A stretch of DNA of 64,000 bases from Actinokineospora fastidiosa (GCF_014648415.1 NZ_BMRB01000003.1:558001-622000), one strand, 5' to 3'. Shown: positions 38,136-47,535, numbered from the stretch's first letter. Notes: generated by a model from the letters alone, not told the origin. Numbers and translations: made by a program.

Positions 38136-39307
38136 GCCTCAACCTCGACAAATCCACTTGGAAACGAGTCCGCTTGGGGGATGTGATTTGTCGATCACGG
38201 AAGCAGGTTGACCCGGTGGCCAGTGGCGTCGAACGCTATGTGGCGGGTGGACACGTCGACACCGAAGGTGTCACGATCAATCGATGGGGCCAGGTCGGCG
38301 ACGGCCAAATGGGTTCCACATTCCGGTACGTATTTGAGCCTGGTCAAGTGCTTTTCGTCTCGGCTCGACCATACCTGCGCAAGGTTGGCGTCCCCGACTT
38401 CAGTGGCGTCGTCGCCGATAAGACCTACGTTCTCGATGCGGTCCCCGAAAACGGACTGCTGCACGAGTTCCTCCCCTTCGTGCTCTCGTCGGACAGATTC
38501 ATCGAGTATGCAACCGCGGAAGCAACTGGTTCCATGAACCCGCGGCTCCTCTGGGGTCAGATGCAACGGTACGAATTCGACCTCCCGCCCCTTGACGAAC
38601 AAATGCGCCTCGCCGACCTACTTCGAGCTATCGAGCGTCATCGGCGTGAATTGGTCTCGGGAAATGCAACGCTTCACGCTTTCAGAAGCCTTTTCGTTGA
38701 TCAAAACTTGCCATTGGGTGCAGGAATGACTTCACTGGGAGAAGTCGCAAGTATATCTTCCGGGATCACGCTCGGACCGGCTCGTCGTGCGATGATACGC
38801 ACTGCTCCTTATCTTCGCGTCGCCAACGTCCAACGCGGAAAGCTTGACCTGTCTGAAATTAAGGATATCGGAGCAACTGAAGCTGAAGTCCAAACAAAAA
38901 GCCTCGAATTTGGCGACATTCTTGTAGTGGAGGGGCATGCCTCCATAGAGGATATCGGGCGTGCGGCGATTTGGGATCGTGACGATTCTCCGCTTTATCA
39001 GAATCATTTGTTCCGGGTGCGGGCCAATCAGAGCTATCGTCCAATGTTTCTGCTGGAGTGGATCAACAGTGCCAGAGGTCGCGCCTACATTCGTACAGTC
39101 GCAAAGAGCACTAGCGGATTGAACACGATCAATAGTACCGCTCTTAAAGAAATGCCAATACCTATTGTCACGCTTGAGAAACAAGACAGGTTGTTGCGCG
39201 ATCTTAGTGTGATCGATAACGGATTGTCGGCGCTCTCTAGTGAGTTGGCGAGCATTATGAGGCTTCGCTTGTCGAATTCCGCTGACATCTTTGGAGGTAC
39301 TCCGTGA
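38132..39307 (+). CDS. hsdS: Type I specificity subunit HsdS
   Basis: ATG 38132 overlaps the HsdM2 stop (ATGA). The 391-residue protein has two target-recognition domains separated by helical spacers: WKRVRLGDVI to LPPLDEQMRLADLL (TRD1 and first spacer), then TSLGEVASISSGIT to IVTLEKQDRLLRDLSVID (TRD2 and second spacer). The repeated LPPLDEQ/VTLEKQD pattern is typical. The recognised sequence cannot be read off. It is the most AT-rich gene of the island, especially its second half, as expected for frequently exchanged TRDs. Confidence 0.9.
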   Translation: MSLNLDKSTWKRVRLGDVICRSRKQVDPVASGVERYVAGGHVDTEGVTINRWGQVGDGQMGSTFRYVFEPGQVLFVSARPYLRKVGVPDFSGVVADKTYVLDAVPENGLLHEFLPFVLSSDRFIEYATAEATGSMNPRLLWGQMQRYEFDLPPLDEQMRLADLLRAIERHRRELVSGNATLHAFRSLFVDQNLPLGAGMTSLGEVASISSGITLGPARRAMIRTAPYLRVANVQRGKLDLSEIKDIGATEAEVQTKSLEFGDILVVEGHASIEDIGRAAIWDRDDSPLYQNHLFRVRANQSYRPMFLLEWINSARGRAYIRTVAKSTSGLNTINSTALKEMPIPIVTLEKQDRLLRDLSVIDNGLSALSSELASIMRLRLSNSADIFGGTP

Positions 39308-42231
39308 CTTTCAATGAAGCCAACACTGTTCGGGACTTCGTCCGTGATCTGGTCGCCTCCAACGACATCCAATTCATTCCCGGCAACTCTCTCCCGCGTC
39401 GCACCGATGACGTCCTGTTGGAAGGCGAGGCTGTAGCCGCTCTTGCTCGGCTGAACCCGGAGATAGCCGCCGATCGGCGTCTGGCTGATGAAGTCATCTA
39501 CCAGCTTCGGGCAATCATTCTGTCCGCGCGCGGGTCGCCGCATCCGGTCGTGGCTAACGAGGAGTTCGCCGCCTGGTTGACCGGACAGAAGTCGATGCCG
39601 TTTGGGCCTAACGGCGAGCATACGACGGTTCGGCTGATCGACTTTGAGAACGGGGCGGACCCGAGTGCCAACCAATGGACTGTCTCAACCGAGGTGACCT
39701 ACGGGATTGGGCGGTTGGAGCGGCGGTTCGATTTTGTGTTGTGGTGTAACGGGTTTCCGCTCGTGGTTGGGGAGGTCAAGTCGCCGGTGCGGCCGGCGTA
39801 CTCGTGGATTGACGCGGCGGCGCAGATCAGCGAGGACTACGAGGTCAACGTGCCGGCGTTCTTCGTGCCGACCGTGTTGAGCTTCGCTACTGAGGGGAAA
39901 GACTTCCGATACGGGTCGGTCGGCATGCCGGTGGCGCTGTGGGGGCCATGGCGTGATGAGTCTGCGCCAGCGTCCGCCGAGTTGGCGACGGTGCGCGAGG
40001 CCGTCGACGGGGTGCTCAACCCGGGGGCGGTGCTAGAGTTCTTGCGGTACTTCACCGTGTTCGCCACCGACAAGAACCATCGCAAGATCAAGATTATTGC
40101 CCGGTTCCAGCAGTTCCAAGCGACCAACCTGATCGTCGAGCGGGTGCTGCACGGCCGGGTCAAGCAGGGACTGATCTGGCATTTCCAGGGCTCCGGAAAG
40201 TCGCTGCTGATGGTGTTCACCGCGTTGAAGCTGCGGGCGACCGCCGGGCTGACCAACCCGACTGTGCTGATCGTGGTCGACCGGATTGACCTGGACACCC
40301 AGATCACCGCCACGTTCAACGCCTCCGACGTGCCCAACCTCGTCTCTACCGATAGCCGCAAGGAACTGCAGGAACTGCTCCGCGTCGGCGCCCGCAAGGT
40401 GATCATCACGACCGTGCACAAGTTCGGCGAGGCGCCCGGCGTGCTCGACGCCCGGGACAACATAATCCTGATGGTGGACGAGGCGCACCGCTCCCAGGAA
40501 GGCGACTTCGGCCGCAAGATGCGGGCCGCGCTGCCCAACGCGTTCCTGTTCGGGCTCACCGGCACGCCGATCAACCGGCGCGACCGCAACACGTTCCTCT
40601 GGTTCGGCTCCGACTCCGACGACGGTGGCTACCTGTCCCGCTATACGTTCTCCGACTCCATCCGCGACGGCGCGACGCTGCCGCTGCACTTCGAGCCGCG
40701 GCTGTCCGAGATCCACCTCGACGAGGACGCGATCAACGCAGCGTTCGCTGAGTTGGCCGACCGGCATGAGCTCACCGAGTCCGACAAGATCACGCTGTCG
40801 CGCAGGGCCGCCTCCATCGAGACTCTGATCAAAACCGACTCGCGGATCGGCAAGATCGCCGCCGACATCGCGGAACATTTCCGTGCCAAGGTTGAGCCGC
40901 AGGGGCTCAAGGCGCAGGTCGTCGTGTACGACAAACCGACCTGCGTTGCCTACAAGAAAGAGCTGGACAAGCTGCTCGGCCCAGACGCCTCGACCGTGGT
41001 GATGAGCCGCGACGCCCGCGACCCACAGGAATGGCGGGAGAAATACACCCCGGACCGCGACCAGCTCGAACGGATCACCGCCCGGTTCAACGACCCGGCT
41101 GACCCACTCAAGATCCTCATCGTCACGGCCAAGCTGCTCACCGGGTTCGACGCGCCGATCCTGTACGCGCAGTACCTCGACAAACCGCTCAGGCAGCACA
41201 ACCTGCTGCAGGCGATCACCCGCACCAACCGGGTCTACCCGCCGCACAAGACGCACGGCCTGATCGTCGACTACCTCGGCATCTTCGACGACGTGGCCAA
41301 GGCGATCGCGTTCGACGACAAGAGCGTGCAGCAGGTCATTAGCAACATCGCCGTGCTCCGCGCCCAACTGGAACCGGCGATCGAGGCGGCGCTAGCGTTC
41401 TTCCCTGGCGTCGACCGTACTGTCGGCGGCTACGAGGGCCTCATCCAGGCGCAGACCGCGATAACCGACGACGAGGCCAAGGACGCCTTCGCCGCCGCGT
41501 ACAGCGTCGTCGCGCAACTGTGGGAGACGCTCAGCCCTGATTCGATACTGCGTGACCACGAGGACGACTACCGCTGGCTCACCAGCGTCTACGAGTCCGT
41601 CCGTCCGACCGACGTCACCGGCCGCCTGGTCTGGCACGCCCTCGGCGCCAAGACCTTGGAACTGATCAACGAGCACGTCACTGTCGAGGTCCCCCGCACC
41701 GACCTGGACATCATCGTCCTCGATGCGACGATCATCGAAGACCTGATGACCGGCAGGCGAACCGACGTCGACCCGGTCGAGGTGGAGAAGTGGATAACCG
41801 CTCGGATTGCCAAACACGTCGGCAACCCGGTCTTCGTCGAACTCGGCAAACGCCTCAACGCGCTCCGCGAGAAATACGCTCACGCCCAACAGGCAAGCCT
41901 CGAATTCCTCAAGGAACTCTTCCAACTCGCCCGTGACACCGTTGCTGCGGAAAAGGCAGCCGCCGAGATTCCCCGCGAGGAACAAGGCAAGGCCGCCCTC
42001 ACCGACCTGTTCGAGTCCCTCAAAGGCGACGACACCCCGATCATCGTCGAGAACGTCGTCAACGAGGTCGACAACATCGTGCGCACCGTCCGCTTCGCCG
42101 GATGGCAGGACACCCGCGACGGCCGCCGCCTGGTCCAGCAGGCCCTCCGCAAAACTCTGTACGTCAAGTTTAAGATCCGCGACAACGACGTCTTCGAACG
42201 CGCCCTCGCCTACATCCGCGAGTACTACTGA
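39304..42231 (+). CDS. hsdR: Type I restriction endonuclease subunit HsdR, catalytically intact (HsdR2)
   Basis: GTG 39304 overlaps the HsdS stop, giving 975 residues, nearly the same length as HsdR1. The nuclease site is complete: Asp143 (RRFDFVL), Glu157 and Lys159 (VVGEVKSP), and Gln174 with Tyr179. The translocase has FQGSGKSLLM (294-303), DEAH (392-395), FGLTGTPIN and ILIVTAKLLTGFDAP. The C-terminal helical domain would contact the methyltransferase core. With HsdM2 and HsdS it should form an ATP-dependent complex that cuts unmethylated DNA away from its target after translocation. Confidence 0.95.
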   Translation: MTFNEANTVRDFVRDLVASNDIQFIPGNSLPRRTDDVLLEGEAVAALARLNPEIAADRRLADEVIYQLRAIILSARGSPHPVVANEEFAAWLTGQKSMPFGPNGEHTTVRLIDFENGADPSANQWTVSTEVTYGIGRLERRFDFVLWCNGFPLVVGEVKSPVRPAYSWIDAAAQISEDYEVNVPAFFVPTVLSFATEGKDFRYGSVGMPVALWGPWRDESAPASAELATVREAVDGVLNPGAVLEFLRYFTVFATDKNHRKIKIIARFQQFQATNLIVERVLHGRVKQGLIWHFQGSGKSLLMVFTALKLRATAGLTNPTVLIVVDRIDLDTQITATFNASDVPNLVSTDSRKELQELLRVGARKVIITTVHKFGEAPGVLDARDNIILMVDEAHRSQEGDFGRKMRAALPNAFLFGLTGTPINRRDRNTFLWFGSDSDDGGYLSRYTFSDSIRDGATLPLHFEPRLSEIHLDEDAINAAFAELADRHELTESDKITLSRRAASIETLIKTDSRIGKIAADIAEHFRAKVEPQGLKAQVVVYDKPTCVAYKKELDKLLGPDASTVVMSRDARDPQEWREKYTPDRDQLERITARFNDPADPLKILIVTAKLLTGFDAPILYAQYLDKPLRQHNLLQAITRTNRVYPPHKTHGLIVDYLGIFDDVAKAIAFDDKSVQQVISNIAVLRAQLEPAIEAALAFFPGVDRTVGGYEGLIQAQTAITDDEAKDAFAAAYSVVAQLWETLSPDSILRDHEDDYRWLTSVYESVRPTDVTGRLVWHALGAKTLELINEHVTVEVPRTDLDIIVLDATIIEDLMTGRRTDVDPVEVEKWITARIAKHVGNPVFVELGKRLNALREKYAHAQQASLEFLKELFQLARDTVAAEKAAAEIPREEQGKAALTDLFESLKGDDTPIIVENVVNEVDNIVRTVRFAGWQDTRDGRRLVQQALRKTLYVKFKIRDNDVFERALAYIREYY

Positions 42232-42340
42232 CCCCGAGGGCGCGACATCGTGCCCGATGACCTCATCTGTGCATCGTCAGCGACACAGTGCCGGACATTC
42301 GGTCACCAAGCCTGGCCGATCAGGACTATCGGAGATTTGG

Positions 42341-42739
42341 ATGCGCCGCTGGACTACATCGCCAAGGAGACCGCCGATCACCGCGTACGTCCCAGTCGAG
42401 GTCGGTCTCTACGACAGCGTGGCCGGGCCCGCGCTATTCATCGGTGTCGGATCCGACTGGAGCTATGCCGCTTACCACAGCCCGCAAGGACTCTCCCTGC
42501 CAGAGCATGGGTGCCGCACCTCCGTGCGAATACCTGACCTCGACGTTCCCGCCGAAGCACTCATTCCTAACTCGGCCGCCCGCGAGGCGATGCGCCCGGT
42601 ATGGATCAGGCCGACCGTCGCCGTCGACAGCCGACCATCTTGCTCTCCAACCAATCAGCCGGAGCGGGGCAGGCGCTTGGACCCGCTCGTAATCACCGGA
42701 CGATCCTTCCACGGCCGAAGTGACCGTCCATGCCTATGA
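42341..42739 (+). CDS. Hypothetical protein or gene remnant after hsdR2
   Basis: ATG 42341 has GGAG 6 nt upstream and opens 132 codons. The central part (VPVEVGLYDSVAGPALFIGV, then GSDWSYAAYHSPQG) has ordinary soluble-protein composition, but the start and the end (from about RPSCSPTNQPERG) look like frameshift debris. A DAPLDYIAKET stretch in another frame just upstream could belong to the same ancestral gene. I assign no family. Treat it as doubtful; the neighbouring gene is a clear pseudogene. Confidence 0.3.
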   Translation: MRRWTTSPRRPPITAYVPVEVGLYDSVAGPALFIGVGSDWSYAAYHSPQGLSLPEHGCRTSVRIPDLDVPAEALIPNSAAREAMRPVWIRPTVAVDSRPSCSPTNQPERGRRLDPLVITGRSFHGRSDRPCL

Positions 42740-42755
42740 AAGCTCGCCGGTCACG

Positions 42756-43559
42756 TCACGCCACCAAGGTCGTCGGGACACCCCTCGCCGCATCCCCGGT
42801 ATCGGCGTCGACCGGATCCCGTGCGGCCTCGGCTTGGTGTTCCTCGCGCACGGCCTTGACAAGCCGTCGCGCCCGAGTCGCGCCAATCCCAAGCCGTGCG
42901 CTGAGCGTGTCCGCTGAGATCGGTTTCTGCTGAACAGCACGGTGAGCCGCGTCCTCCTGCCTCGCCTGTTCCAGGAGCCGCTCCGGTGCGTGCTGCTGAG
43001 GTGTGCCCTTCGGCGGCTCTGTGTCAATGCAACCTGCGGCTGGACTGGTCCATTGGCGCCATCAACACCGATCCCAGCCTTCGAGGCTGCTTGGCCGGCA
43101 TCGGACGAATCCTGGTTCTCCGTCCTAATGGTGGTCGCGCTGATCGCCTGCAAGAGGCCAGGGCCGTCTTCAGCCCAGCCGATCAGGAGAAGAGGGACCT
43201 ACCGCGTCGAACGCCGCCGTGCCAAGCTCGCCTGCCCCGATCGGGTCGGCCACGTTCAGCGCGAGGGTGACCGCCCTCGCGAAGATCAGCAGTCGGCGAG
43301 CGGGTCGCAGCACGTCCGGGGACGCCGTTGAGCGCCAGGTGCCGCGTGCCGAGCGGAAGCCCAAGAATCGAAAGATCAACCGCAGGAGCGACCAGCGGCG
43401 CGAGCAAAGCGGCACGCCGAGCCGGAGCGCGAGATTGAGGACGTTGCCGAAGCCGAACAGGAAGGTGAGACTGACGACGCCCGAGATCATCGTGACGGCC
43501 TGAACAACAGCAGTCCCGTCCGAACCTGATCGAGTTGACATTGCTGCCGGCCGGGTCAT
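42756..43559 (-). pseudogene. DUF2637 membrane protein pseudogene (several frameshifts)
   Basis: From ATG 43559, one frame encodes TMISGVVSLTFLFGFGNVLN; after about residue 50 the reading continues in a second frame (APLVAPAVDLSILGLPLGTR), returns to the first (SPDVLRPARRLLIF, VTLALNVADPIGAGE), then moves to a third (PLLLIGWAEDGPGLLQAIS). A last segment (ISADTLSARLGIGATRARRL, then VKAVREEHQAE) ends at TGA 42756. Together these rebuild a DUF2637 protein, a family typical of actinomycete integrative conjugative elements and plasmids. At least three frameshifts make it non-functional. ATGA overlap with the HTH gene shows the two were once an operon. Confidence 0.8.
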
Positions 43560-44014
43560 CGAGGACCGCTTGCTTCGACGCGTGGACGTCCGTGGGTGTC
43601 TCGGGTGGGGATGCCACGTTCGCTGAGCTTGTTCAGCACGGTGGTGTGGTTGACACCCAGGTGGTCGCCGACTCGCGCCAGCGACCAGCCGAGGTTGTAG
43701 AGGTGGATGGCGTCGTCGACCTGCTCGGGGGAGAGTCCGCGGCGGCGCATCGGTACGCCGTGCCGGTGGAGGATGTTGCTGACCGTTCGGCGTTCGATGC
43801 CGAACCGGTCACCGAGTTCGTACACTGTCGCACCGGCCTGGTAGCCCGCGATCAACTCTTCGACTTGCTCGGCACGGAGTTGCCGAGCGCGCCGGGGCCG
43901 GTCGCGCTTGATCGACGACGGCTCGGGTGTATCGAGGCTGGGAAGCTTCTCACGGAGCTCTTCCAGGGACCTGACCTGGTCTTTTATGTTCGAGTAAGCT
44001 CCCTTAACCTCCAC
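43556..44014 (-). CDS. Helix-turn-helix protein related to recombinase DNA-binding domains
   Basis: GTG 44014 opens 152 codons. After a coiled N-terminus ([14 protein letters not shown]) come two HTH units, [20 protein letters not shown] followed by [20 protein letters not shown], and [20 protein letters not shown] followed by [16 protein letters not shown]. The arrangement is that of the C-terminal DNA-binding part of resolvase-type recombinases, but no catalytic domain is present. Small proteins of this kind occur in actinomycete mobile elements. It is intact, although its downstream partner is a pseudogene. Confidence 0.75.
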   Translation of the reverse strand: MEVKGAYSNIKDQVRSLEELREKLPSLDTPEPSSIKRDRPRRARQLRAEQVEELIAGYQAGATVYELGDRFGIERRTVSNILHRHGVPMRRRGLSPEQVDDAIHLYNLGWSLARVGDHLGVNHTTVLNKLSERGIPTRDTHGRPRVEASGPR

Positions 44015-44108
44015 AAGTGGATCGCCCGTCTGGACATGCAGGTTCTGCTGTTCAGGCGGGTTTCTGCGTTTGACGGTCCAGGCTGCCTTGGCTGACGTGG
44101 CTGGGATG

Positions 44109-44537
44109 TCAGCCCGGGTTCGGATCGGTCGCGACCGCGCCTGCTGAGCGCAGTGAGCGCCCTAGATTTCCGGTGAGGATGCGTGGGTGACGCCGCCACC
44201 ACCACAGGTCGAGGCCGGGTAACCGGTGGAAGTGCTCCAGCGCCTGGCCGTCGTCGTAGACAGTCGCGTTCTTGTACCGGTTGTCGAGGTCTTTGACCTG
44301 CGGACTCCAGAGCTGCACGAGATGGTCGTCCAGCAACAGCCACGCCTCATGCAGCCAGTTCCGGCAGTAGAGGTCGTTGGTGTACTCGACGACCTCGTCT
44401 TGGTAGCCGCGCTCGACCGCGGTGATCAGCGCCGCCCAGGCACCCACCCTTTCCGAGATGGTGAACACCGTCCGCCAACCGCGCTGGTGCAGCAACTCCC
44501 CTACCGCTCGTTCCGTGGCCACAAGCCACAGACTCAC
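44109..44537 (-). CDS. Hypothetical protein, aromatic-rich
   Basis: GTG 44537 is preceded by GGAGG about 5 nt upstream, giving 142 residues. The protein is rich in Trp and His ([50 protein letters not shown]) and looks soluble and mostly helical. I do not recognise a family. The frame is open far upstream because a frameshift in the preceding amidohydrolase removes its stop, but the ribosome site supports an independent start. Confidence 0.65.
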   Translation of the reverse strand: MSLWLVATERAVGELLHQRGWRTVFTISERVGAWAALITAVERGYQDEVVEYTNDLYCRNWLHEAWLLLDDHLVQLWSPQVKDLDNRYKNATVYDDGQALEHFHRLPGLDLWWWRRHPRILTGNLGRSLRSAGAVATDPNPG

Positions 44538-44602
44538 ACGTCCTCCGCCCACCTGACATGCTCCAGCGGCCGCGGTGGTGAGTCTGTTTGTGCGGAGCGA
44601 CG

Positions 44603-45785
44603 TCAGGGGGCTTTCCTCGGAGACCAGCGTTTGCGTACGGCTGTCACGGCCTTGGCGATCTGGGCGTTGAAGGCGGTGAGTTGTTCGGTCTCGGCCGCGC
44701 TGGGGACGAACGCGTGGGGGGGCGCAGGGGGTGCCTGCGCGCCAGATCCGCGTGATCTCGCGGGTTGCGGAGATGTCGGCCAAGGGGTCTCCGGAGAGGA
44801 GGATCAGGTCCGCGCGGTGGCCGGCGGCGATGCGTCCTCGGTCGGGGAGGGCGAACACTCGGGCCGGATTGGTTGTGGCGGCGGACAGGGCCTGTGCCGG
44901 GGTGATGCCGCAGCGGACAAGGAGTTCCAGTTCGCGGTGCAGGCTCGCTCCGAACACCGTTCCCGGGTTCGGGGCGTCGGTGCCTGCCAGGAGGGTGACG
45001 CCAGCGTCGGCCAGGCGGCGCACGTTGGCCTCGGCGCACGAGTAGGGCCGGGCCGAGGTCCAGCCGTTTCCGAGGGTGCTCTCGATGGTGACCAGCGTCG
45101 GGCCGACCGCGATTCCGGCGTCGGCGATGCGGTCGACCAGGGTCCTGTCCAGTTCGGCATCGACGGGGACGTGGGCCACGACGTCGACGCAGGCGGACAC
45201 GGCCTCCTCGACGCCTGCGGTCGAGCTCACGTGGGCGACGACGATCAAGCCGCGGGCGTGTGCGGCTGTGACCAGCGCCTTGATCGTCCCGGGGGCCAGC
45301 GACGGCCAGAGGCCCCCGACACCGGAGATGATCTTCAGGTAGTCCGAGCCCTCCGCGACGCGGTCCGCGACGAACTGCTCGGCCTGGTCGGCGGAGGTCA
45401 AAGTCGGGATCGGGGCGTAGAGCATCGACGGATGGCCGCCGGGGGCGGTGGCGCCGATGCCCGAGGAGCGCACGTCGGCCACGTCCGAGCGGGAGCCCGC
45501 TTGCTCCTTGGCCGTGGCCACCATGTCGGGCTTACTGAACATGTCGAGGACGGTGGTGACACCGAAGGCCAGCGCTTGCCCGAGAGCGCCGGGAAGGAGG
45601 TGCACGTGCGTGTCGATCAGACCGGGAAGCACAGTCCCGCCACCCGCGTCGACCACCACGTCGCCTTCTCGGGCGGTGGAGGTCGCCGAGCACTCGGTGA
45701 TCAGCCCTTCGGCGAACCGGATCGAGGTCCAGTCCCGCAGCTTCGTCCCGTCGAACACCGTAGCGTTCACGATCGTTGTTGCCAC
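44603..45785 (-). pseudogene. Amidohydrolase, frameshifted near its 3' end
   Basis: From GTG 45785 (AAGGA upstream) the frame encodes a metal-dependent amidohydrolase of the prolidase/imidazolonepropionase-like type: GLIDTHVHL (metal His pair), IVVAHVSS, GTDAPNPGTVFG (metal Asp) and the C-terminal GHRADLILLSGDPL strand. At a run of seven G (44716-44722) the frame shifts. Removing one G would continue as HAFVPSAAETEQLTAFNAQI and stop at 44603, giving a natural C-terminus of about 393 residues. As written, the frame instead runs on to 44109. It is either a homopolymer sequencing error or a recent mutation; the catalytic part is untouched. Confidence 0.75.
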
Positions 45786-45849
45786 GACGTCCTTCCCTAA
45801 CGACGCCGGTTCGCGGCGGTCCCTGAGGACGATCGCCAACGAGCGGTGG

Positions 45850-46107
45850 TCAGGGCGATCCTTGCTCGCCCGGGAGCAAAATCCAATAGGCATTTCGCTG
45901 CGCTAGGTAATCGATTTCCCCGGACGTGAGGGTGACTGAGGAGATGGCGTCGGACTCGATGACGATGTCGTACCCGAGATCGTCGTCGTAGCCGCAATTC
46001 GGGCAGGGCGCGCCGAGGCCTTCGACCCCAACGCGGGCGTGGCCGGGTGTCCCCTCGTCGAAATCGGTGGGGGAAATGGGGTCGCCCACCTCCCATAGCC
46101 ACACCAT
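45850..46107 (-). CDS. Small hypothetical protein with one CPNCG motif
   Basis: 85 residues from ATG 46107: an acidic protein with TDFDEGTPGHARVGVEGLGA, then CPNCGYDDDLGYDIVIESDA and a C-terminal EIDYLAQRNAYWILLPG. A single CxxC pair could be half of a zinc ribbon or simply a redox pair. There is no clear ribosome site and no family comes to mind. Codon use is less GC3-rich than in its neighbours. Confidence 0.4.
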   Translation of the reverse strand: MVWLWEVGDPISPTDFDEGTPGHARVGVEGLGAPCPNCGYDDDLGYDIVIESDAISSVTLTSGEIDYLAQRNAYWILLPGEQGSP

Positions 46108-46125
46108 TCGCCGACAAAGCGGATA

Positions 46126-46464
46126 TCACTCGATGAACCAGACTCGGGTGATCTTGTCCTCATGGACCTCGTACATGGCCGCTGCGGCGCGGGTTTCAGA
46201 GTTGTTGAAGCCGGTGACCAGTTCCTGGTCGATGACGATGCGGCCGTGGGCCACTCGCGACAGGAGTTCGGCGTGGAGGTTGGGGCTGGAGGCGAAGAGC
46301 GCCTCGTACCGCTCGCGGAAACGGGGGCCGGAGCGGTCGGTCAGTTCCACGCCCGACGGGAACGCGTGGACCGGGACGTCCTCGATGTAGCAGGACAGGA
46401 AGCGGTCGAGGTCGCGGGCGTTGTAGGCGGCCAGTTGCTCGGCCACGACATCCTCGGGGGACAC
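46126..46464 (-). CDS. SnoaL-like / NTF2-family protein
   Basis: GTG 46464 with GAGGAG 5 nt upstream gives 112 residues. The NTF2-fold pattern is clear: VAEQLAAYNARDLDRFLSCY, VPVHAFPSG, FRERYEALFASSPNLHAELL, RIVIDQELVTGF and a final MYEVHEDKITRVWFIE. These are the marks of the steroid isomerase-like SnoaL group used as binding or isomerising domains. The substrate is unknown. The long upstream frame overlaps an esterase gene and was discarded. Confidence 0.85.
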   Translation of the reverse strand: MSPEDVVAEQLAAYNARDLDRFLSCYIEDVPVHAFPSGVELTDRSGPRFRERYEALFASSPNLHAELLSRVAHGRIVIDQELVTGFNNSETRAAAAMYEVHEDKITRVWFIE

Positions 46465-46550
46465 GGTGCTCCTCGGTCTCAGGGTCGACCGACAGTACCG
46501 CCGGAAAGGCTCGCGGCCAGCAGGGACCGCGAGCCCCGGCAACGGGGCAC

Positions 46551-47438
46551 TCACGCGGCCAGGGCGCGGCGGAGGGTGGTGACGAGTTCGGTTACCTGGC
46601 GCTGGGAGATCTCGGCGGTTGGGATGGCCTGGGAGCCGTGGAAGGTGCCTGGCCACTGGTGGAGTTCGACCGGCACGCCCGCCTGCAGCAGGCGTAGGGC
46701 GTAGGTGATGCCCTCGTCGCGCAGGGGGTCGAATTCCGCGGTGGCGATGTAGGCGGGTGGGAGGCCGGACAGGTCCTCCGCGCGGGCCGGGGCGGCGTAC
46801 GGCGAGGCGGGGGTGTCCGCCAGGTAGTGGCGCCAGGCGCTGGTGATCTTGTCGCGGGTCATCCAGGGGGTGTCGGTGAAGGTCCTGGCCGACCAGGTGT
46901 CCTGGCGGTCGTCCAACTGGGGTTGGTTGAGCAGTTGGTGGCGGATCGGCGGGCCCTGCTCGTCGCGGGCGCGCAGGGCGACGGCGGCCGCGAGCCCGGC
47001 GCCCGCGCTGTGCCCGCCGACGGCGATGCGGTCCGGGGCGACACCGAGGTCCTCGGTGTGCTCGGCGGTCCAGACCAGTGCGGCGTAGGCGTCGTCGAGG
47101 GCGGCGGGGAAGCGGTTCTCGGGCGCCCTGCGGTAGTCCACCGAGACCACGACCGCGCCTGCCGCCGCGGCGAGCCGCGCGGTCCAGGGGTGCTCGGTGT
47201 CAAGGTCGCCCATGACGAACCCGCCGCCGTGCATCCAGACGATGACGCCCTGGGCCTCATGCGGGCGGTACACGCGCACCGGCACGTCGCCCGCCATCCG
47301 GTCCTCGACATCGATGCCCGTCAGGTCCGGCGCGGGCGCGGAGGCCGACAGCGCGGCGAGGCTGGCGCGGGCGCCGACCGGGTCGTTCAGATCGACGTGG
47401 GGGAACAGCGGGACGAACGCTTCGAGTTCGGGATCCAT
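46551..47438 (-). CDS. Alpha/beta hydrolase of the hormone-sensitive lipase (HSL) esterase family
   Basis: ATG 47438 follows GGCGAGG at a good distance; 295 residues. The HSL oxyanion motif is HGGGFVMGD, the nucleophile elbow GGHSAGAGLA, the acid Asp in TAEFDPLRDEG and the His in PGTFHGSQ. SVDYRRAPENRFPAALDDAY is diagnostic of the family. It should hydrolyse short acyl esters in the cytoplasm. It is divergent from the PucR-type regulator, which may control it. Confidence 0.93.
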   Translation of the reverse strand: MDPELEAFVPLFPHVDLNDPVGARASLAALSASAPAPDLTGIDVEDRMAGDVPVRVYRPHEAQGVIVWMHGGGFVMGDLDTEHPWTARLAAAAGAVVVSVDYRRAPENRFPAALDDAYAALVWTAEHTEDLGVAPDRIAVGGHSAGAGLAAAVALRARDEQGPPIRHQLLNQPQLDDRQDTWSARTFTDTPWMTRDKITSAWRHYLADTPASPYAAPARAEDLSGLPPAYIATAEFDPLRDEGITYALRLLQAGVPVELHQWPGTFHGSQAIPTAEISQRQVTELVTTLRRALAA

Positions 47439-47535
47439 GGCGACCATCCTCGCCACCGCCCGCCCCGCGTTCACCCGCCGTCCGTCGCGGGTCCCGAGCC
47501 GGTCACGCACCGGTCGGCGCGCCTATCCTCCAGGC

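Noticed and set aside
43000-46200. Second copy of the tRNA-Ala 3' end as attR
   Set aside because: By eye I found no repeat of ggttcgagtcccctcagctc on the far side of the island, so its right boundary stays undefined.
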